Of a stretch of 64,000 nucleotides of DNA, positions 61,958-64,000 are shown piece after piece (position 1 is the first letter of the stretch; the number at the start of each line of letters is the position of its first letter). The notes under the pieces were generated by a model that was not told the DNA's origin, searched no databases, and was given only the letters and a program-made list of their open reading frames with translations. This DNA comes from Anaerolinea sp. (GTDB lineage Bacteria; Chloroflexota; Limnocylindria; Limnocylindrales; CSP1-4): the NCBI GenBank assembly GCA_013822395.1, contig PNKK01000008.1, positions 1-64,000 on the forward strand. The letters run 5' to 3'. Made by a program: the position numbers and the translations under genes.

Positions 61958-61986
61958 GCTCGTCGGTGCAGGTGCCGCCCCGGCGC

Positions 61987-61992
61987 TACCAT
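61987..61992 (+). promoter_or_regulatory. Leaderless -10 box of the HhH-GPD gene
   Basis: TACCAT, 7 nt before the ATG at 62000. Confidence 0.4.
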
Positions 61993-61999
61993 CGGGGCC

Positions 62000-62578
62000 A
62001 TGTCCACCACCGACCGCCTCCACTTCACCGGCGACGCCGCCGCGGACCGGTTCCTCGTCGAGGAGCCGCTCGCCCTGCTCATCGGGTTCGCGCTGGACCA
62101 GCAGGTGACCGTCCAGAAGGCATTCTCGGGGCCGTTCGAGCTCCGGAATCGCCTGGGCCACCTGGACGCGGCACGGATCGCGGCAATGGATCCGGCCGAC
62201 ATGGACCGCATCTTCCGGGAGCGGCCGGCCCTGCACCGGTTTCCCGGCTCGATGGCCGGCAAGGTGCACGAGCTCTGCCGCGTGGTCGCCGAGCGTTACG
62301 ACAACGACGCGCGGCGGATCTGGACCGAGGCCACGAACGGGGCGGACCTCCGGGATCGGCTCAAGGCGCTGCCCGGCTACGGAGACATGAAGGTCCGGGG
62401 CATGCTCGCGATCCTCGGCAAGCGCCTGGGCGTGACGGTCCCAGGGCTCGCGGAGGTCATGCCGTCCTACCCGACGCTGGGTGACGTCGACTCGCCCGAG
62501 GCGCTGGCCGAGTACCAGGCGCGGAAGCGGGCGTACAAGGTTCTTCTCCGCACAGCGAAGGGGGCGCCCCGGTCCTGA
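62000..62578 (+). CDS. HhH-GPD-type base-excision repair protein
   Basis: 192 residues, helical, with a helix-hairpin-helix segment LPGYGDMKVRGMLAILGKRL at about residues 130-150 and PLALLIGFALDQQVTVQKAF at the N-terminus, as in the HhH-GPD superfamily. No Fe-S Cys set and no clear catalytic Asp/Lys at the usual place, so glycosylase activity is unproven. Probably DNA repair. Confidence 0.8.
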   Translation: MSTTDRLHFTGDAAADRFLVEEPLALLIGFALDQQVTVQKAFSGPFELRNRLGHLDAARIAAMDPADMDRIFRERPALHRFPGSMAGKVHELCRVVAERYDNDARRIWTEATNGADLRDRLKALPGYGDMKVRGMLAILGKRLGVTVPGLAEVMPSYPTLGDVDSPEALAEYQARKRAYKVLLRTAKGAPRS

Positions 62579-62713
62579 CCCCAGCGCGCACCGGCACCGG
62601 GGCACGTTCGCCCAGCGGTGCGGCGTCGCAGGTGACGTCAGCGGACACGGGCTACCTCGGGTTCGGTGTCGCTGCCGATTGACGCCGGTCGCTGGGCAGG
62701 CGATGATGGACCC

Positions 62714-62752
62714 GTGCAGGCACATCTGACTCGAACAAAGGTGCATATGCCG
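62714..62752 (+). promoter_or_regulatory. Palindromic operator candidates upstream of the SorC gene
   Basis: GTGCAGGCAC (62714-62723) and GGTGCATATGCC (about 62740-62751) are short inverted repeats sharing a GTGCA core, about 26 bp apart. They suit a SorC-family repressor that controls itself and the kinase downstream. Confidence 0.4.
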
Positions 62753-62766
62753 CGGACTCGTCACCG

Positions 62767-63759
62767 GTGACCCCCGCGAGCGACCTGGCGAGGCTCGTCA
62801 GGGTCAGCCGGCTCTACTACGAGCTCGGCGAGACGCAGGCGGAGATCGCCCGGAGGATGGGCTTGACCCGAGCCCACGTCTCGAAGCTCCTCAGGCAGGC
62901 CCGCCTGGAGGGCGTCGTGGAGATTCGGATCCTCGACCGGACCGAGCCGCCCAATGACCTGGCCGCCGCCCTCCGGGACCGCTTCGGCCTCCGGGCTGCT
63001 CACCTGGCGCCCACGCTCGCCGAATCCGAGGAGTTGACACGGCGGCGCGTCGGGCGGATCGCCGCCCAGGTGCTCGCCACCACCGTCAGGAACGGCATGA
63101 TCGTGGGGGTCGGGGACGGATCGTCCGTCGGAGCGACCGCGGACGCGATGGAGGCGGCGGGCTCGCCGATCTCAGCGACGGTGGTGCCGCTGTGCGGCGG
63201 GTTCTGGGGGGCCGAGGGCGGGCGCGAACCGTATCGCCGGATCGCCGATGCGCTCGGGGCAACCGCCCACGGCCTCCTCGCGCCCGGCCTCCTCGACGAC
63301 GGCGCAACCCGTGACGCCCTGTGTGCGCACGCCGGAATCCGGGCGATCACCGAGCTGTGGGCTCGCCTGGACGTGGCGGTCTTCGGGATCGGCGGCCCGA
63401 GCTGGGGCGAGGGCGTGGTCGGCGCCAGCGCCCTCCGTGAGTTGGAGGCTGCTCAGGCGGTCGGCGAGGTGCTGATCGCCCCGTACGACATCGGCGGCCG
63501 CTTCGTCGGGGAGTTGCTCCGGCGCCGGACCATCGCGTTCGACGCCCGGCGCCTGTCCCTCGTCCCCACGGCGATCGGCGTTGCCAACGGGGCGGCCAAG
63601 GTCGTGCCCATCGTCGGAGCGCTCGGGGCGGGCGTGGTCGGCACCCTCGTCACCGACGTCGACACGGCCGCCCGCGTTCTCGAGTTCGCGGAACGGGCGC
63701 CCGCGAATGCCCGCCCGATCCCGACCTCGACGTCAACGCCCAGCGGCGGACGCCCCTGA
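62767..63759 (+). CDS. SorC/DeoR-type sugar-binding transcriptional regulator
   Basis: 330 residues from GTG. The N-terminal HTH (ELGETQAEIARRMGLTRAHV) is followed by the SorC sugar-phosphate-binding domain (about 60-315), with VGVGDGSSVGATADAM and VFGIGGPSWGEGVVGA-type loops. It normally senses a sugar phosphate. The stop overlaps the start of a FGGY kinase gene, pointing to an operon for a pentose or polyol. Confidence 0.9.
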   Translation: MTPASDLARLVRVSRLYYELGETQAEIARRMGLTRAHVSKLLRQARLEGVVEIRILDRTEPPNDLAAALRDRFGLRAAHLAPTLAESEELTRRRVGRIAAQVLATTVRNGMIVGVGDGSSVGATADAMEAAGSPISATVVPLCGGFWGAEGGREPYRRIADALGATAHGLLAPGLLDDGATRDALCAHAGIRAITELWARLDVAVFGIGGPSWGEGVVGASALRELEAAQAVGEVLIAPYDIGGRFVGELLRRRTIAFDARRLSLVPTAIGVANGAAKVVPIVGALGAGVVGTLVTDVDTAARVLEFAERAPANARPIPTSTSTPSGGRP

Positions 63760-64000
63760 TGCGCCCGCGGCCGACCGCCTTCCTCGGTGTGGACATCGGG
63801 TCCAGCGAGGTCCGGGCGGGCCTGATCACGACCGACGGGCGCCCGCTCGCGCTCGCCCGCCGGCGTCACGAGATGGCGGTGGACGCCGACCTCGGCATCG
63901 CCGAGCAGGACGCCGAGGCATGGTGGGCGGGCCTCGTGTCGGTCGTCCGCGCGCTCCTCGAGGAGGCTGACGCCGATGTGGCGGGAATCGCCGTGGACGG
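63759..64000 (+). CDS. FGGY-family carbohydrate kinase, N-terminal part
   Basis: Runs off the window. The first 80 codons include FLGVDIGSSEVRAGLITTDG, the phosphate-1 loop of the FGGY family, and IAEQDAEAWWAGLVSVVRAL, as in xylulokinases and related enzymes. It begins with an ATG that overlaps the upstream TGA. Substrate cannot be named from this part. Confidence 0.85.
   Translation, partial: MRPRPTAFLGVDIGSSEVRAGLITTDGRPLALARRRHEMAVDADLGIAEQDAEAWWAGLVSVVRALLEEADADVAGIAVD

Larger units (their letters stand above)
61105..61985. other. Decayed 0.9-kb stretch with dispersed repeat
   Basis: No intact gene. It holds a tandem CCTGGATCCCGTC (about 61388-61412), the 19-bp dispersed repeat TGATGAACGAGATCGATCA at 61606-61624, a 16-of-19 inverse of it at 61510-61528, a GGCACAGGAAAT motif near 61682, and a VOC-domain remnant listed separately. 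Its texture differs from the dense coding on both sides. Confidence 0.6.

Overview
The window is about 70% GC, with many GTG and TTG starts and short intergenic gaps. Gene content (thyX, PolX, a DUF885 peptidase, a peptide ABC transporter with a C-terminally anchored binding protein, an NRAMP/MgtE-like pair, several GAF/GGDEF proteins, leaderless promoters) suggests a free-living, aerobic soil or freshwater member of the Chloroflexota, perhaps a Limnocylindria-type lineage. This is inferred from gene content; no rRNA or marker gene is present to settle it.

Layout. (1) 1-11 kb: an accessory island of small DNA-binding and toxin-antitoxin genes: a Schlafen/AlbA_2-type protein, HipBA, an AbrB-type antitoxin with a broken PIN toxin, an excisionase-like antitoxin with intact VapC, a coupled DUF4258-DUF2283 pair, and an XRE protein with a nuclease-like C-terminus. 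Interspersed are a lipoprotein hydrolase and a large secreted Ig-like repeat protein. Four of the small accessory genes carry single-base frameshifts. (2) 11-14.5 kb: a 71-bp minisatellite, then an NRAMP-family transporter with altered metal-site motifs beside a soluble PRC/MgtE_N/CBS protein. (3) 14.7-22.5 kb: two diguanylate cyclases, PolX, a membrane protein and a TPR protein. (4) 22.6-29 kb: a 933-aa methyltransferase-like protein with a zinc ribbon, a DUF885 peptidase and a class III aminotransferase. (5) 29-40.3 kb: MscS, acetyl-CoA synthetase, a ParA/CpaE-like ATPase with a coiled-coil partner, MoaA, purine nucleoside phosphorylase, and thyX coupled to a bicupin. (6) 40.9-49.4 kb: a CocE-type hydrolase and a complete five-gene peptide ABC transporter whose last four genes overlap by GTGA. 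(7) 49.4-64 kb: catalase, a zinc-ribbon/aldolase pair, Tag glycosylase, a lysozyme-like protein, RidA, a cupredoxin, a GIY-YIG-like/Gre fusion, a beta-lactamase-fold hydrolase, a DEAD-box helicase, YbaK, a frameshifted YvlB/SHOCT-like gene, a decayed 1-kb stretch, an HhH-GPD protein, and a SorC regulator with the start of its sugar kinase.

Most genes look like ordinary housekeeping. The parts that stand out are the GIY-YIG-like/Gre fusion, the NRAMP plus detached MgtE-like sensor pair, the decaying toxin-antitoxin island with well-formed operators, the large methyltransferase-like protein, and a set of intergenic repeats. The repeats include short duplications that recur at an offset close to 71 bp. 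Two start modes are visible: many genes have a -10-like hexamer 6-8 nt before the start codon (leaderless), while others have strong Shine-Dalgarno sequences. All functional calls come from reading motifs by eye; no database search was run.
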